From positions 1-64,000 of the forward strand of contig QANZ01050150.1 in NCBI GenBank assembly GCA_003254925.1: a DNA stretch of 64,000 nt, given 5' to 3'. The stretch is from Chamaecrista fasciculata. Taxonomy: Eukaryota; Streptophyta; Magnoliopsida; Fabales; Fabaceae. The notes under the pieces were generated by a model. The model saw only the letters and a list, made by a program, of their open reading frames with translations. It had not been told where the DNA came from and did no database searches. Shown in pieces: positions 10,736 to 22,288 of the stretch (position 1 is its first letter; every line of letters starts with the position of its first letter). Made by a program: the position numbers and the translations under genes.

Positions 10736-11040
10736 GTGTAAATTACACTTTGGTACCCTGTAGTTTGACCCTATTTCACTTTGGTACCCTGTGGTTTGAA
10801 ACTTGACACTTTGGTACCCTGTGGTATTCTCCATTAACACTTTGGTACCATTTGGAGCTATTTTGTAATTTTAACCATAACAAATTTTTCAAAAAGTACA
10901 TATTGACCCCAAAATTTTTTTTAAAAAATTACAAATAGGTCACTGGATACATATTATCTAGGGACTAAAATGAAAACTTAAAAAAAAAATTTGAGGTCAA
11001 TATGTAATTTTTACAACATTTGTATAGTCAATTTCACACA
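10736..11040. mobile_element. KpnI-word foldback MITE, left half only (copy 2)
   Basis: The segment starts GTGTAAATTACACTTTGG and repeats the CTTTGGTACCCTGTGGTTTG words of the element at 32-429. It then runs through the shared interior (CATATTGACCCC, AAATAGGTCACTGGATACAT). The mirrored right arm is missing because another inverted-repeat element begins at about 11046. A faint match near 11690-11735 (AAATGGCTCTAAAGG) may be displaced right-arm sequence. Confidence 0.7.
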
Positions 11041-11045
11041 CTCGT

Positions 11046-11623
11046 ACCCTTTCGTGCCCTTAACGTTTGCGGTGATTTTCAGTTATGCCCCTAACGTTTC
11101 ATTTGTGTTAGTTGTGTTCCCAATGTGAAACGTTAGTTTCAATTATGCCCCCAATTTCAATCATCCACAAAAAAATACACCATTTTCGCACGATTTGAGC
11201 TCGGTTTTGATCAGATTTCATATGGGTACTCATTTTCGACTCCTAAGGATCATTTTGCACATGGAAATTTTGCGAAAAATGCTTCGTTTTGCTGCATTTC
11301 GTTTTGGTCCTTTTTAGGGTTCATCGGGTCCAATTTTCTTCGGATTTGGGGCTATTTTAAATTTAATCTTTGAAATTGATCCAAGGAATCAAGTTTGTGA
11401 TGTTCGAAAATTAAAACCCATATGAAATTTGATCAAAATCGAGCTCAAATCGTGCAAAAATAGTGTTTGTTTTTGGGGATGATTGAAATTGGGGGCATAA
11501 TTGAAACTAACGTTTCACATTTGGGGCACAACTGACACAAATGAAACGTTAGGGGCATAACTGAAAATCACCGCAACCGTTAGGGGCACGAAAGGGTGTT
11601 TTGCCGGAAACTAATATTCATTT
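11046..11623. mobile_element. Inverted-repeat DNA element with ~130-bp arms (GTGCCCCTAACGTTT family)
   Basis: The left arm from 11046 (ACCCTTTCGTGCCC...) is mirrored by the right arm ending at about 11597 (...GGGCACGAAAGGGT). Both arms contain GTGATTTTCAGTTATGCCCC, then ATGTGAAACGTTAGTTTCAA. CACACTCGT at 11037-11045 recurs at 11624-11632, which would be a 9-bp target duplication. However, 26 bases lie between the right arm's mirror point and that duplication and have no counterpart on the left. It is non-coding and sits against the truncated MITE. Confidence 0.65.
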
Positions 11624-12035
11624 CACACTCGTCAGATTATCACATTTGAATATTGATAGATATAGGTTTTCTTGGTTCTTAAGAAAATGTATAGTCAATC
11701 AGGTCAGAAATGGCTCTAAAGGTTATCCCCAAGCAAAGATGCAACAAAATTTACTTTACTTAGCCTGCATCAATGAGTGGCAAGAGATATATATTGTGAT
11801 TAAGTTAGTGGTTAGGGAAAATAAAATAATTTCCTTTTGTTATCACCTCAAGTCTAAATGAAAAATGCTTATTATATAACACTATAAACAAAGCAGCAAA
11901 ACACCATACAAATAATTTCATGACAGGAATATATATATACAGAAGAATGCCCTGAGTTCTTACCAAAAGAGTTTCCATAACTTTATGAAGGTCTCAAACA
12001 ACTATACAAAGAAAAAGAGTGGTTTTCTAGCTCTA

Positions 12036-13904
12036 TCAAGCCTTTGACTTCTTAAATCTGTTTATTAAAGATTCTATTGACTTCTGAATTCTAGTTCCTT
12101 CTGTTTGCATTGCTGCTTGAGATACGTCATGTAAATGTTGAATCCCACGACCCAGACTGGCAATTGAGGGGGCTGAAGGGAGTGATTCAACAGCACACTC
12201 AATCCCATCTCCAAACAATAGCAATCCAGTGCAAGTTCCAACACTGCATGCAAATGTAGCCCAAGGTAAGGAACCCACAGGCCGTACCTTTCTCTTCCTC
12301 ATTATCTCATAGAATGCTGTTCTCATAGCTGACATGCTGGTTTTTTCAGCAGAAGCTATAACACTATGTGTAACAACTCGAATCTTCTCAGCAGACAAAG
12401 TTGCCTTTAGGAAGCTAGATGTTTTTACTCCAGAAGTTGCGACCCCAGGAGCCACAACTTTTGATGGGCCAAGGGCAAATGCCAGAGCTTTCTGTGTTTG
12501 GCTAAGAATGAGTTTGAGTGAAGTTGGAACTTTGAGAGTTACAACCTTCATCACAATATTTGCAGGTAGTACTTTGGTCAGAGAAGAAGCCCCCAAAACT
12601 GCTGTTGCTCCAGCCCCCACTGCCACCATAGGTTTGTCTGTGAGTAATCGCCTCCTGTCGGTATGATTTGAGGTAACCCCTTCTTCACCTTCACCATCTG
12701 TTATTAGTTCTCCAACCAAATCTTTGACTTCATCAGGAAGAGGGGTATCCCAATGTTTCCTAAGACCTGCTAAGCCTTTAGCATCCACTATTGCAACTAT
12801 GGTCTTAAACCTATCAGTCTGGCTACGAAGGGCCTGCGAAAAAAGCACATGAGACCTCTCCTCAACTGGAAGCTCTGAGAAGTCAGTCTTGGATATTGTG
12901 GAGATATCTTTCCTGTTAATTGGTTGTAGACCATTGTTATTTAGAACAATTCTAAGCAACTCAACCGCAATCCTGAAAGTGTGAACCTCAGAGACAATTC
13001 TTGTATCAAGAACCTCACCTCTGTTTATATCCAATAGCATCTTTTGCACATGTGCTAGAGCTTTCCCAATGGATGGAAGATCAACAAATATAGAGTGTAA
13101 GTCCTCAAGTAATGGATAGATTGACTTGGCAAAAGCAGGGGCCTCATAATCCATTGAACCCTTACACTCCTCTGAAACTACACTAGATTGACCAAACAAT
13201 TGTGGATCCATATGGAGAGATAAGCCTTGTAATAGCTGCGTTCGAACATCATTACTGAAACAAAATTTCAAAGTCATTGGAGCCATGGAAGCACCTTTCT
13301 GAGGAACCAATCTACTAACAAAACCATGAAAACGGTTCGTTGCATCAACTTCACCAGAAGAATTACCCCAAGAACTATTACCAAATGAAGACTGAAGCAC
13401 AAGAAATTTGGATCCTACCTCGTCAGCCGCTTTCCTCGCTGCCAATAAGTGTCCATGAAAGCTAGTACCAAAAATCTCACGCAACACAAAACTACCAGCG
13501 ACATTCTCATAACTCTCCTTCCCAATCTTATCCATAAAACATCGCTTGATTACCCCAAGAGAAGAAGTGGGAACTAGGGCATCAATACCACCTTCTTCCA
13601 ATCCACTCTCTTCAGAATGAATTTCCGTAACCGAAGAAACATCCGATTGAACCACCACAGCGTCGGGTTTAATCTCCCTAATAAGACATTCGGCATCAAA
13701 AGCTGATCGCTCAGACAAATTCACAGCGGAGAGTATGTAAATCACGGATTGCGTTTCTGGGTCACGAACAGCAAAAACGAATTGTTTAGTGTGCTCGGGA
13801 ATCGAAAGTTTGCTCACCAACTGCTTGGAAGCCCGCAGGTCATCGTGCTTGAATACGGAGAATGGCCATACGTTTTGCAGATTCCACATGAATGCAATCG
13901 CCAT
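12036..13904 (-). CDS. TraB-like family protein, diverged, with C-terminal membrane segment
   Basis: This is one uninterrupted frame of 622 codons. Residues ~43-89 read FVFAVRDPE, then SVIYILSAVNLSERSAFDAE, then CLIREIKPDAVVVQSDV. That matches the start of TraB proteins, where a strand, an 'S-x-x-S-x-x-D' helix and 'I-x-E-x-K-P-D-x-V-x-V-E' recur; here the usual Glu after the last Val is Gln. The centre (residues ~100-420) looks helical. Residues ~440-530 hold alanine-rich, weakly hydrophobic stretches. Residues ~545-570 (PWATFACSVGTCTGLLLFGD) form a likely membrane segment before a basic C terminus. Some plant TraB proteins act at mitochondria-ER contacts, but I cannot assign that role here. 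The Met at 13904 is the first in frame, and the gene is intronless. Confidence 0.8.
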   Translation of the reverse strand: MAIAFMWNLQNVWPFSVFKHDDLRASKQLVSKLSIPEHTKQFVFAVRDPETQSVIYILSAVNLSERSAFDAECLIREIKPDAVVVQSDVSSVTEIHSEESGLEEGGIDALVPTSSLGVIKRCFMDKIGKESYENVAGSFVLREIFGTSFHGHLLAARKAADEVGSKFLVLQSSFGNSSWGNSSGEVDATNRFHGFVSRLVPQKGASMAPMTLKFCFSNDVRTQLLQGLSLHMDPQLFGQSSVVSEECKGSMDYEAPAFAKSIYPLLEDLHSIFVDLPSIGKALAHVQKMLLDINRGEVLDTRIVSEVHTFRIAVELLRIVLNNNGLQPINRKDISTISKTDFSELPVEERSHVLFSQALRSQTDRFKTIVAIVDAKGLAGLRKHWDTPLPDEVKDLVGELITDGEGEEGVTSNHTDRRRLLTDKPMVAVGAGATAVLGASSLTKVLPANIVMKVVTLKVPTSLKLILSQTQKALAFALGPSKVVAPGVATSGVKTSSFLKATLSAEKIRVVTHSVIASAEKTSMSAMRTAFYEIMRKRKVRPVGSLPWATFACSVGTCTGLLLFGDGIECAVESLPSAPSIASLGRGIQHLHDVSQAAMQTEGTRIQKSIESLINRFKKSKA

Positions 13905-14289
13905 TTTCCTCTTCGAAGAATGATAGTCACTATTTCACTCGGAATAACAAATTGGCCCATTTCAAGTCTTCATAATGGAATTAGTCAACAACACACGAAC
14001 ATTAAAAAGCTTAAATACCATAGATTTATTCGAGAGCTTAAAACCATTACAATAAAAGAGAGAGAGGCGTGCATTAGATTCATACATACACGAACCTTTT
14101 TCAGTCGCACACAACTAGTGGAAAACGAAGATGAAGAGAGATCGCGGCAAGTCAGCAGCTCATGGGGTATTGAATTATTGATTATTGAATGAAGGGTTAC
14201 ACCATGACGACGTCGTAAGTCAATTTTAGGGGTCCCAGACTCCAGATCAAACCTTGCAATTAACCTTATTCTGAATTTTTTTCCTTTTA
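13905..14289 (-). other. Probable leader and promoter region of the TraB-like gene
   Basis: Minus-strand sequence upstream of the start at 13904 has short non-conserved frames on both strands. It includes GC-richer patches such as ACGACGTCGTAAG near 14208, which contains an ACGT core. The transcription start is not resolvable by eye. Confidence 0.35.
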
Positions 14290-14600
14290 CCATTGGCGAA
14301 AGTCCTATTTTGGTCCCTCAAATTTACTAAAAATTCTATTTTGGCCCCTTATCTTTTTTTGTTCTGTTCTTCAACTTCACAAAACGTTCCACCATTATAT
14401 TTTGGAAAAAATATGTTTTAATTCTATTATATAAGAAAAGTGACTTTAATATAAAAAACTAACACTTTTATTGATGAAAGTTTATTTATTTAACGAAAAA
14501 ATTGGATAAAAATGCTAAGGAATAATGGTGGTACATTTTGTAAAGTTGAAGGAAAATCAGAACGGGTTGAACTGGCAAAAGAAAAGATATATATATTATA
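14290..14600. repeat. Degenerate foldback element
   Basis: CAACTTCACAAAACGTTCC followed by ACCATTAT near 14370-14395 is mirrored imperfectly by ATAATGGTGGTACATTTTG and AAAGTTGAAGG near 14522-14552. The outer parts carry TTTTGGTCCCTC-type words like other foldbacks in the window. The ends and target duplication are not resolved. Confidence 0.4.
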
Positions 14601-15193
14601 AACATTTCTACATTAAATTTGATTTTAGTACAACTTTTTTTAAAAGAAATTATTTTAATTAAGCAGACAAATCAAAAGGCATTCATTATATTTAAGTAAA
14701 ATATATCTCAATATAAGATTTTTCTCTCCCTTGAATCCAATCCTGTAGTGTACAAGATTATTGTTTGTAGGCATATTATTTTCAATTGAACTCTTCATTC
14801 TAATCAGTAATCATTCATCGGTAAAACCACATTGGACCACTTCAAGTAACCACAAACCCCATCTGAATGTGACAAAACATTATCTTATTTAATCTCAATT
14901 TGAATAACAATGAACCGCCCGAAATGCCACGGTTTCACATTCAACCCACGACAATATCATCTTAATTTTGAAGGTGCTATCATTTTTCACCTATCAGTAA
15001 ACAAAATAGCTTCCTTATATTTAGGATGACCAAGAGCAGCTTGAACATCATTGAGATTTGAGAATCTGTTCATCATCTACTTTGGAAATAAATGCCTGAT
15101 AACTACGAGACCGACACATGACATAAAATGCGAGATAGGATGATTGGTGCATGATCTAACAAGATCCAATCAAAAACCCATAAAGTGTTCATC

Positions 15194-18100
15194 CTAATCC
15201 GTACCCATAACTGTTTTTCCAACTGCTCGCAATTCATCTTCCTGTACCTTTTGCCTCCATATCTGCTGCTGCTGGCGTTGATGTGCCTGCACATTGCCTC
15301 TGGTGCTTGAACTGTTGGTGTTGTTGTTGGTGTGAGATTCCTGATTCATGTGTTGCTGAAAATGGCTATGAGGCCTGATCTGTTGTTGAGGTGGGCGTGT
15401 CTTTGCTCTCTGCATATGTGGCCGAGGTGGGTGATGATGGCCAAAATTGTTGAAACTTGTGTTCCTAGGTGGTCCTCTGATAATTTGTGACACATGTGGT
15501 TGTGCTAATTCCTTTAAGAGAGAATTTGGATTTGCTTGCTCTGAGATGAGTCTGCGGTGTGTCGATTTGAATGCCTCGGATATCTTTGTAAGTTGTCCTG
15601 CACTGACAGACCTAGCAGAGTTTTCTGGCTGCTCAAAAGGATCCTCAATCTAATCAACCAAAAGGCAGGTACAATATCATTAACAGAGCAGCAAAAAATA
15701 TGCACCATATACTACTATGATTTACAACATTTTGGGGTGAAGGTATTTTAAGTTGAATAAATACAAAACTTGGCCCTAGGAAGATACATGGCCCAAGTGA
15801 GTCTTAATTGCACAAATGAGTCTTCAAAATTGTTGGACTTGATGCTAGTTTCTTTAGTTAAATGTTCCACCAGAACTGAAAGTTGACGAGATTAGGTTGC
15901 AAATAAAATATTGCATCGAGTCCAACAATTTTGGAGATGAATTAGTGCAGTGATGAATATATAATGATTAAATTATTGGACTATATACCTTCCAGGGATC
16001 AAATTGTGTATTTACACTGAAATAGATTGAAACACAGCTTCTCTCAATCCCCCCTCCCAAAAGAAAAAACATTATATCAGGGTAGGAGATATAAATGAAC
16101 GGCTAAACAAACGGAGTATTACAAAGATAGCATATGTCTTAGGCAACCATCTTGTGTTGTTATTTATCTGTTCCCACTGTCCATTATAAGTGCAAATTCC
16201 CTCCACTGCTGCCCTAGTATTGATGTCGTGAAACTGCAAAAACATGCAATATTATGTAATCATTAGGTAAATAAATAGTAGAATCCATTCTGTGGAATGA
16301 TAGCAAACATCAACAACTAAACCAAACAAAATAAGTTCTTCTCCTAAAAATATACACAAGATTAAGTTTTATCACTGTAATACCACCTTCACCACCAGTA
16401 TATTATTAAAACAGTTAAAATAGGTAATAACAGAGACATAGTCTTAAATATTATCAGTAACAATGGAATGAATGGTGAAGATGTAAAGAAACAGATTGTC
16501 AGATTTTTGTGTGTTAAATATTACGTAATCAAACAAATTATTATTTACCTTTTCTAGGAATTCAAGGAAAAGTTCAGACAAAGATTTCCTGTTTATTGGC
16601 CTGGATTTGTTTGATTTTAACTTGCTAATGTTAGCATGACATGTTTCTTCAATAAGTTTCTCTGCATCAGCCCTAACACCTGCAAAGTTTAGACCAGGTA
16701 AAAGGTCATAAATAATAACAGTCCAAAAAGGTAACTGTACGAAAGGAAAGAAAAATGTCATATTAGCCTAGTTATTGCATGCAGATTAAATGACAATTCT
16801 ATTTTACATAAAGATGTCACTTGTCAGGATTTCCGAACTCTCCAAGCATGGAATTTCAAAAGATGACAGGGGATAACCAGAAGATTTTACGCTCAGAAAA
16901 ATATGCCCTAAAAGAAACATTAGAGCAGCAATTCTGTAGTTAATAAAAAAAAGGGTAGATTACACTTTGGTACCCTGTGGTTTGGTCATATTTCACTTTG
17001 GTACCATATGGTATTCTCCGTTAACACTTTGGTACCCTTTTGGAGCTATTTTGTAATTTTAACCATAAAAAATTTTGCAAAAATTACATATTGACCCCCC
17101 AATATTTTCAGAAAATTACAAACAGGTCCCTGGATAATATTATTTAGAGACTAAAATGAAAACTATGAAAAAAATTTTGGGGTCAAAACATAATTTTTGA
17201 AAAATATAGGACAGAAGATAGAATTACAAAAAAGTCCCAAATTTTTTTTAGTTTTCATTTTAGTCCCTAGATAATATGTATCCAGGGACCTGTTTGTAAT
17301 TTTCTGAAAATATTGGGAGTCAATATATAATTTTTGCAAAATTTGTTATGGTTAAAATTACAAAATGGCTCTAAAAGGGTACCAAAGTGTTAATAGAAAA
17401 TACCACAGGGTACCAAAGTGAAATATGACCAAACCACAGGGTACCAAAGTGTAATTTACCCAAAAACAAAAAGAAAAAATCATTGTTCCATCTTGCTAGT
17501 TCCAATGGCATGAGAATGGAAAATGATTGATCAAATGCATATCAGATAAATATATTTTTCTGGTCTCTCCATAGGCATACTATCACTGATCACCCTTCTG
17601 GTGTCCTTAGAGTAATTAAAAAAAAATAGAATTTCAGGGTTTTAATTCCATTTATAAAAAACATATATATGTGAAAAAGGCTCAATTCTTCAAAGTCATT
17701 TCAACAAGTCATACAAGAACAGTGCTCAAGCAATGCCAGGAGAGAAAGTGGCACAGGTGCATGTTGAACACATCCACTGGAATAAACATACAGAATTCTT
17801 AACATTGTATACACATCCAAGAGAAAAGTTTATAACTTAGGTTCTGCAAAGAGGTTCAGCCTAAACTAAATCACCACTAAATCCAGAAAATAACAAGGAC
17901 AATAGTACTTCATCATCAAGATTAAATATGAAAAGTACCTATAAGATCATCAGCTACATTGCCAGGGTATATATCTTTGAGTGGCGGTAAGATTGCAGGA
18001 ATGCATGTCTGAAATTGACAGCAAAATGTTGCAACCATTAGAATGAGAAATATCGATACTTTAACTTTCAGAGAGGAAAAAGTGCAGGAAAAACACACTA

Positions 18101-19990
18101 ATGTGGATTTGACAACTGTTTTAGCTGGCTCATATTAAAAGATGTAAAGGAAAGTGTACAGACAATTTTCTTGAACTGTCTAAAAGTGTGCAGATAATGC
18201 TTGCGACCTGTGTAAGCTTTCAGTAAAATACATTCAAACTAAATGACATCAGCATTAATAAAATACTCTAACGAGATTCAGGAAAAGTACCTGAAAGTGA
18301 AAGATCACAAGTAAACTGAAGGAATAGGAGTTGAGAGTCCCAATTTTTGAGTTATTAATTTTATGCGCTTTGGCCCATTCCTTGACCTACACAAACTAGA
18401 CAGTGCTAATCAAACTGAAGCATTTCCTCCTGTAGAAACTATAATTATACTTTATACCACAACAGTGTACCAGTAAAACCATATCATGGAAGCGGCCATC
18501 TATCATGCTGATCCAAAGCAAAAGCCTGGACTTCATTTGGCCCAGCAGGTTAGAAATTGAAATATCACAAGATATACCCTGGCGATTGCTTTTAAATTTT
18601 AAAATGGGAACCCGCGCATGGCTGATGAACTGCAAGTTGCTCCACCCACCTGAAAGTTATCATTATTATAAAAGAGACAGGGTACTAAATAAACTGGCAC
18701 ATTCCTCACGTCCCTTGTTGCAGCAATATAATAACAAAGTAATATTATTTTGGGTTACAAGTACCAAGAAAGATATGTTTTGAAGATAAGCACTACAAAT
18801 ATAAGATCAAGAATGAAAGTGTTTATTGAGTTCCAGAATCATAATTTTTTTTCTCAGGCAGCTCTGAAAATAAAAACATCTATAAAATTGAAACGATCAA
18901 AATTTTGGAATGAAAGAAAGATATTGTCAAACTAAGAAGATATATGTCTTCTAGATGGTTGATAAGAAGCTTTTGTAACAAGTGACCTTTAAATGAAAGA
19001 AATTCACCTTTCATCTTCAAAGCTCTTTGAAGATCACCCAATAACATTTGTTTGCGTTTTTTCCCTGCAGATGAAATATGTGAGCCATTAGGAAGCTCAA
19101 TTGAAATATCCAAGTCACCCCATCGTGTGAAGAGATTTGACACAAATGATCCAAATGGCTCAACAGTTGCTCCTGTTCCACAAATGTAATCATATAAGTC
19201 CCACTATACATTGTTGAAATTTGGAAACAGTACAAAGCAAAGTTTCTTGATTTATATTGGATCATCTCACAAACTGACTTTATATATTCACAGATTGGAA
19301 AACTTAATGAGAAGTCCCTTGATTTCTTCCATTTCTTTTAAGGATCATATATTTTTGGTACTCAAGATAGATGAGAAAAGAAGTTAGAAAAAAAAAATGT
19401 TTAACATGTGGTTGCATAAAATATGAGAATATTAATCTTAATTACATTATTTATAGGGTGAACTTTCAAGCTTATGTAAACCTTATGAAACAAATCTGGC
19501 ATCTTTTGTTTTTCATTTCAGATGAGGGAAACAAACAATTTCATACAATCATGTAATAGTAGTGGAACCTTAAGATAGCTTGAGAAAAGATTAAATATAG
19601 CAGTATGAGATCAAATAAAAACAACAATAACAAAGATACATAATATATGTTAGTTTAACGAGCAATTCGAGAATGAGAAGAAAGTAGAACATAATATATT
19701 ATAAAAAGATCTGTTCTGTTGTTATGGATTATTACATACTTTATTAACCATCTTTCATCTTTTTCCTTAAGGTTAAAATGATAGCGATGCAACACCACAA
19801 TGAAAAAACTGACAAAATAAGAAGCAGAAAGAAAACTTGAACAAATTTCACCTCTAAAGTTCTCCATAGATTCAACAACTAGCCGTAAATCATCAATAAT
19901 CTGAAACCGTATCACCCAATCTTCATGTAAGGGTGTGATCGCATGGAGTATATCCTTCAGAACATGATCCAAGACAGCATGTGCACTCAT
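15194..19990 (-). CDS. HESO1: HESO1-type terminal uridylyltransferase (HEN1 SUPPRESSOR 1)
   Basis: HESO1 adds uridines to the 3' ends of unmethylated small RNAs and AGO-cleaved fragments, marking them for decay. Coding exons, with GT/AG borders and frame checked: 19852-19990, 19008-19172, 18471-18649, 18291-18386, 17939-18008, 16549-16679, 16123-16233 and 15194-15649. They give 448 aa. Residues ~53-68 (FGSFVSNLFTRWGDLD) are the nucleotidyltransferase G-S and D-x-D motif. D130 in ISCDIS supplies the third catalytic Asp. The PAP-associated part ends at IEDPFEQPENSARSVS (298-313), and a Gln/Asn/His-rich low-complexity tail follows, as in Arabidopsis. An in-frame ATG at 19999 adds three residues, but the one at 19990 has the better context (A at -3). 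Upstream in-frame reading is closed by TAG. Intron 5 carries a foldback MITE. Confidence 0.95.
16953..17461. mobile_element. KpnI-word foldback MITE inside HESO1 intron 5 (copy 3)
   Basis: This is a complete near-palindrome of about 509 bp, from GGGTAGATTACACTTTGG to TGTAATTTACCC, with the same words as 32-429. It lies between HESO1 exons 5 and 6. The flanks are A-rich (TAAAAAAAA and AAAAACAAA), so a 9-bp duplication can be neither confirmed nor excluded. Its transcript would fold back on itself inside the pre-mRNA. Confidence 0.85.
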
Positions 19991-20154
19991 TTTTGTCATT
20001 AATGTACCAAAGAAATAGAGGAACAGCAGAAGTGATGATTTGAGGCCAAGAAATGTAAAAGATGAAGGCACAATGATCACAATCTACAAGCCCAAGTGTC
20101 TTGGAACATTTCAGGACACCAAATCCTTGAAAGCCTAGGAGCAGCACCTACGAC
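19991..20154 (-). other. HESO1 exon, 5'-untranslated part
   Basis: The coding exon extends upstream of the ATG to an AG acceptor (TATATCAG) at 20155-20156. It contains an upstream ATG (in GAAATGTTCCAAG) whose frame ends at TGA at 20077, before the main start. Confidence 0.6.
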
Positions 20155-20524
20155 CTGATATAACTTTTATAAAGTTAAGGACTGCATTGCGTAGATTTAT
20201 TCCTCATAGCATATAGTTAATTACAAATACAATAATTCATTTCTGGATTAATGATTAAAAAATGTTCACTCAATGATAGTTCTAAAACGATTAAGATGTC
20301 AGAAGTTTGAAAGACCAACAATTTACATGGCAAAATATATACCTTCTAATTGATAAGAGAATTAATGCTTTCATCATAAGAGTATCTATGAAACATGTAC
20401 AACGTTGATTCAGTGGCATTTTTTACATCCTTTCTCTCAACTTTATTGAAAATGTGCATTGGAGACACAAGAATGTGGACCATTGAGGTTTTTAGTTTTC
20501 TTGATTGTAGGGTGTCTTACATAC

Positions 20525-20596
20525 CAGTGAGAAAACTGCCACTGCAAGAAGTGCTATTCTAACAAGTTGCCTCAGTTGTTCCATGCATCAGTAGAA
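20525..20596 (-). other. Predicted HESO1 leader exon carrying upstream ORFs
   Basis: Strong signals bound this 72-nt block on the minus strand: TTATTTCAG before 20596 and GTATGTAAG after 20525. It holds two overlapping upstream starts, TGATGCATGGAACAA. One closes within the exon after nine codons. The other (MEQLRQLVRIALLAVAVFSL) is open to the donor and would continue in frame into the exon starting at 20154, giving 45 residues. Read alone, this is either a non-coding leader exon or the first exon of a tiny membrane or secreted peptide. Confidence 0.5.
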
Positions 20597-21757
20597 CTGA
20601 AATAAAAACACAATTGTAAAAGATTATTGCCTTGTGAATATACAAAGAATGGAGCAGACTGTAACAACTTATTTCTGCAGGAAATTTATTCTGAACAAAT
20701 CAAAGCAGCACCAAGGTATATGGATACAAATCCAAAGTCCACAACCATCTATATAGGTTCCATGTGGTATATCCAAGCCATCAATATGAATTAACAGCAA
20801 GGTTGTCAAGATCTTGATTTTGATTGTCAATCTTACAATCCTACCTATAAATACCCTTCTCATCTTAAATAAGATCAGAATCTACCAGGCTGTGATCTTG
20901 ATCATACAATCCTAAGCTATTGTGAGAAAAAGAATATTCAAAGCCAGGTTTCCATCCTCGGCAATTCCAATTTGAGTACACCAATTTTGGCTTCTTTACA
21001 CAGTGCACAGAAGCACATCACACTATTTTCCCTTCATTATGCTTGCGTACCCAGGGGCAGTGGCAGATTTGGGAGAAGAAGAATTGATTACAGTCCCAGT
21101 AGCACGCATTAGTGAGAAGGAATGGCTTGTTTAATATATGGATGTTGTCACTTCAAGAGACTTATGAGTTATGTCAATTACCAGCACCTATAAACTAATG
21201 TTAGGGACAAATTTTGACTTGAGAAATGTAAAGCAAGATATTAATCTAAATGCTGAGGTCAAAATCTACTATTTTTCCTTATCAGAAAAACAATCTACGA
21301 TTTTTCCTCTGCAATTCTCAATGCACGTTTCATTCTTGTTTAGCGATCCAAGCACAAAATTGCAACTAATCATACAAATATATAAGTAATACAAATCTAA
21401 AATTATGATTTATGGCGGAATAATAAGCTAGTCATCTCTCACTTATTCTACACAATGTGAAAGCACCATCGGACTCGGGCAGTATGTGGCCCGGGCTTGT
21501 TCCTGTAATGAATTTTAACTCGGATGCGCATAAGTCAACCTAATTTGCCCAATTTCAAGCTACACCTAAAAGTTAAAGCAAAATCTCAGAATTCGACCTC
21601 CCTCTAATCTTCCACACTAACTCAAAGTGTTCAGGAAAGCTTTAGGAACTCCACACAATCATTTGGAACTCCACATACCAAACAATCATTCAACCCCCAA
21701 GTAATGAAAGAAGAAACAATAATCAAAACCAAGCGATGAAATGGGGAGAGACAATAC

Positions 21758-22130
21758 CGAATAGAGCACAGAATGAAGCAAATCCATCGCCTCACTACAG
21801 AATTCAGCAACTCTTGCAAAATTAGGCGATTCTTCAGGTGGGAAAGGCTGAAGCAATCAAAAGAAGTTGGTTAAATTTTATAATGTGCGAGGGATTAGAC
21901 AAGTTTACAATGGGAGAGAACAAAGTAGCAAAGGGTATAACGAAAACTTAGTCAGAGGGGTTTTGTTGTTATTGGAAAAGTAAAACTAGGTCCATGCGCG
22001 TCGTCGCTTTAGAATTACCCGTAGAATGCGAAGCTTCAAGTATTGCCTAAACAGAATTCACGCGCAGAGATAATGGAAAACAAGTATAGACTAATGACAA
22101 TATATAGTAGCGAGTAGAGAATAGAGACTG
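21758..22130 (-). promoter_or_regulatory. Probable first leader exon and promoter of HESO1
   Basis: On the minus strand, CTCTATTCG followed by GTATTG gives a plausible donor after 21758. The upstream sequence is GC-richer than its surroundings (ATGCGCGTCGTCGC near 21985-22000), as at a plant promoter edge. The first exon would contain a short ORF, MDLLHSVLYS, closing soon after the splice. The upstream end is a guess. Confidence 0.35.
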
Positions 22131-22288
22131 TGACTCGAGAGTGAGCGGGGAAATTCACGGAATGGACCTATGGGTGAATAAGTGAATTTGTTTGGGTCCC
22201 TCGGGTCGGGTTGGGATGAAGGGCACCAAAAAAACGTGAATGATAAATTTTATTTTATTTATTTATTTTTTGATAATGATAAATTTTA

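Noticed and set aside
12334-12666. 110-aa plus-strand frame
   Set aside because: It is a shadow of the TraB-like gene on the other strand.
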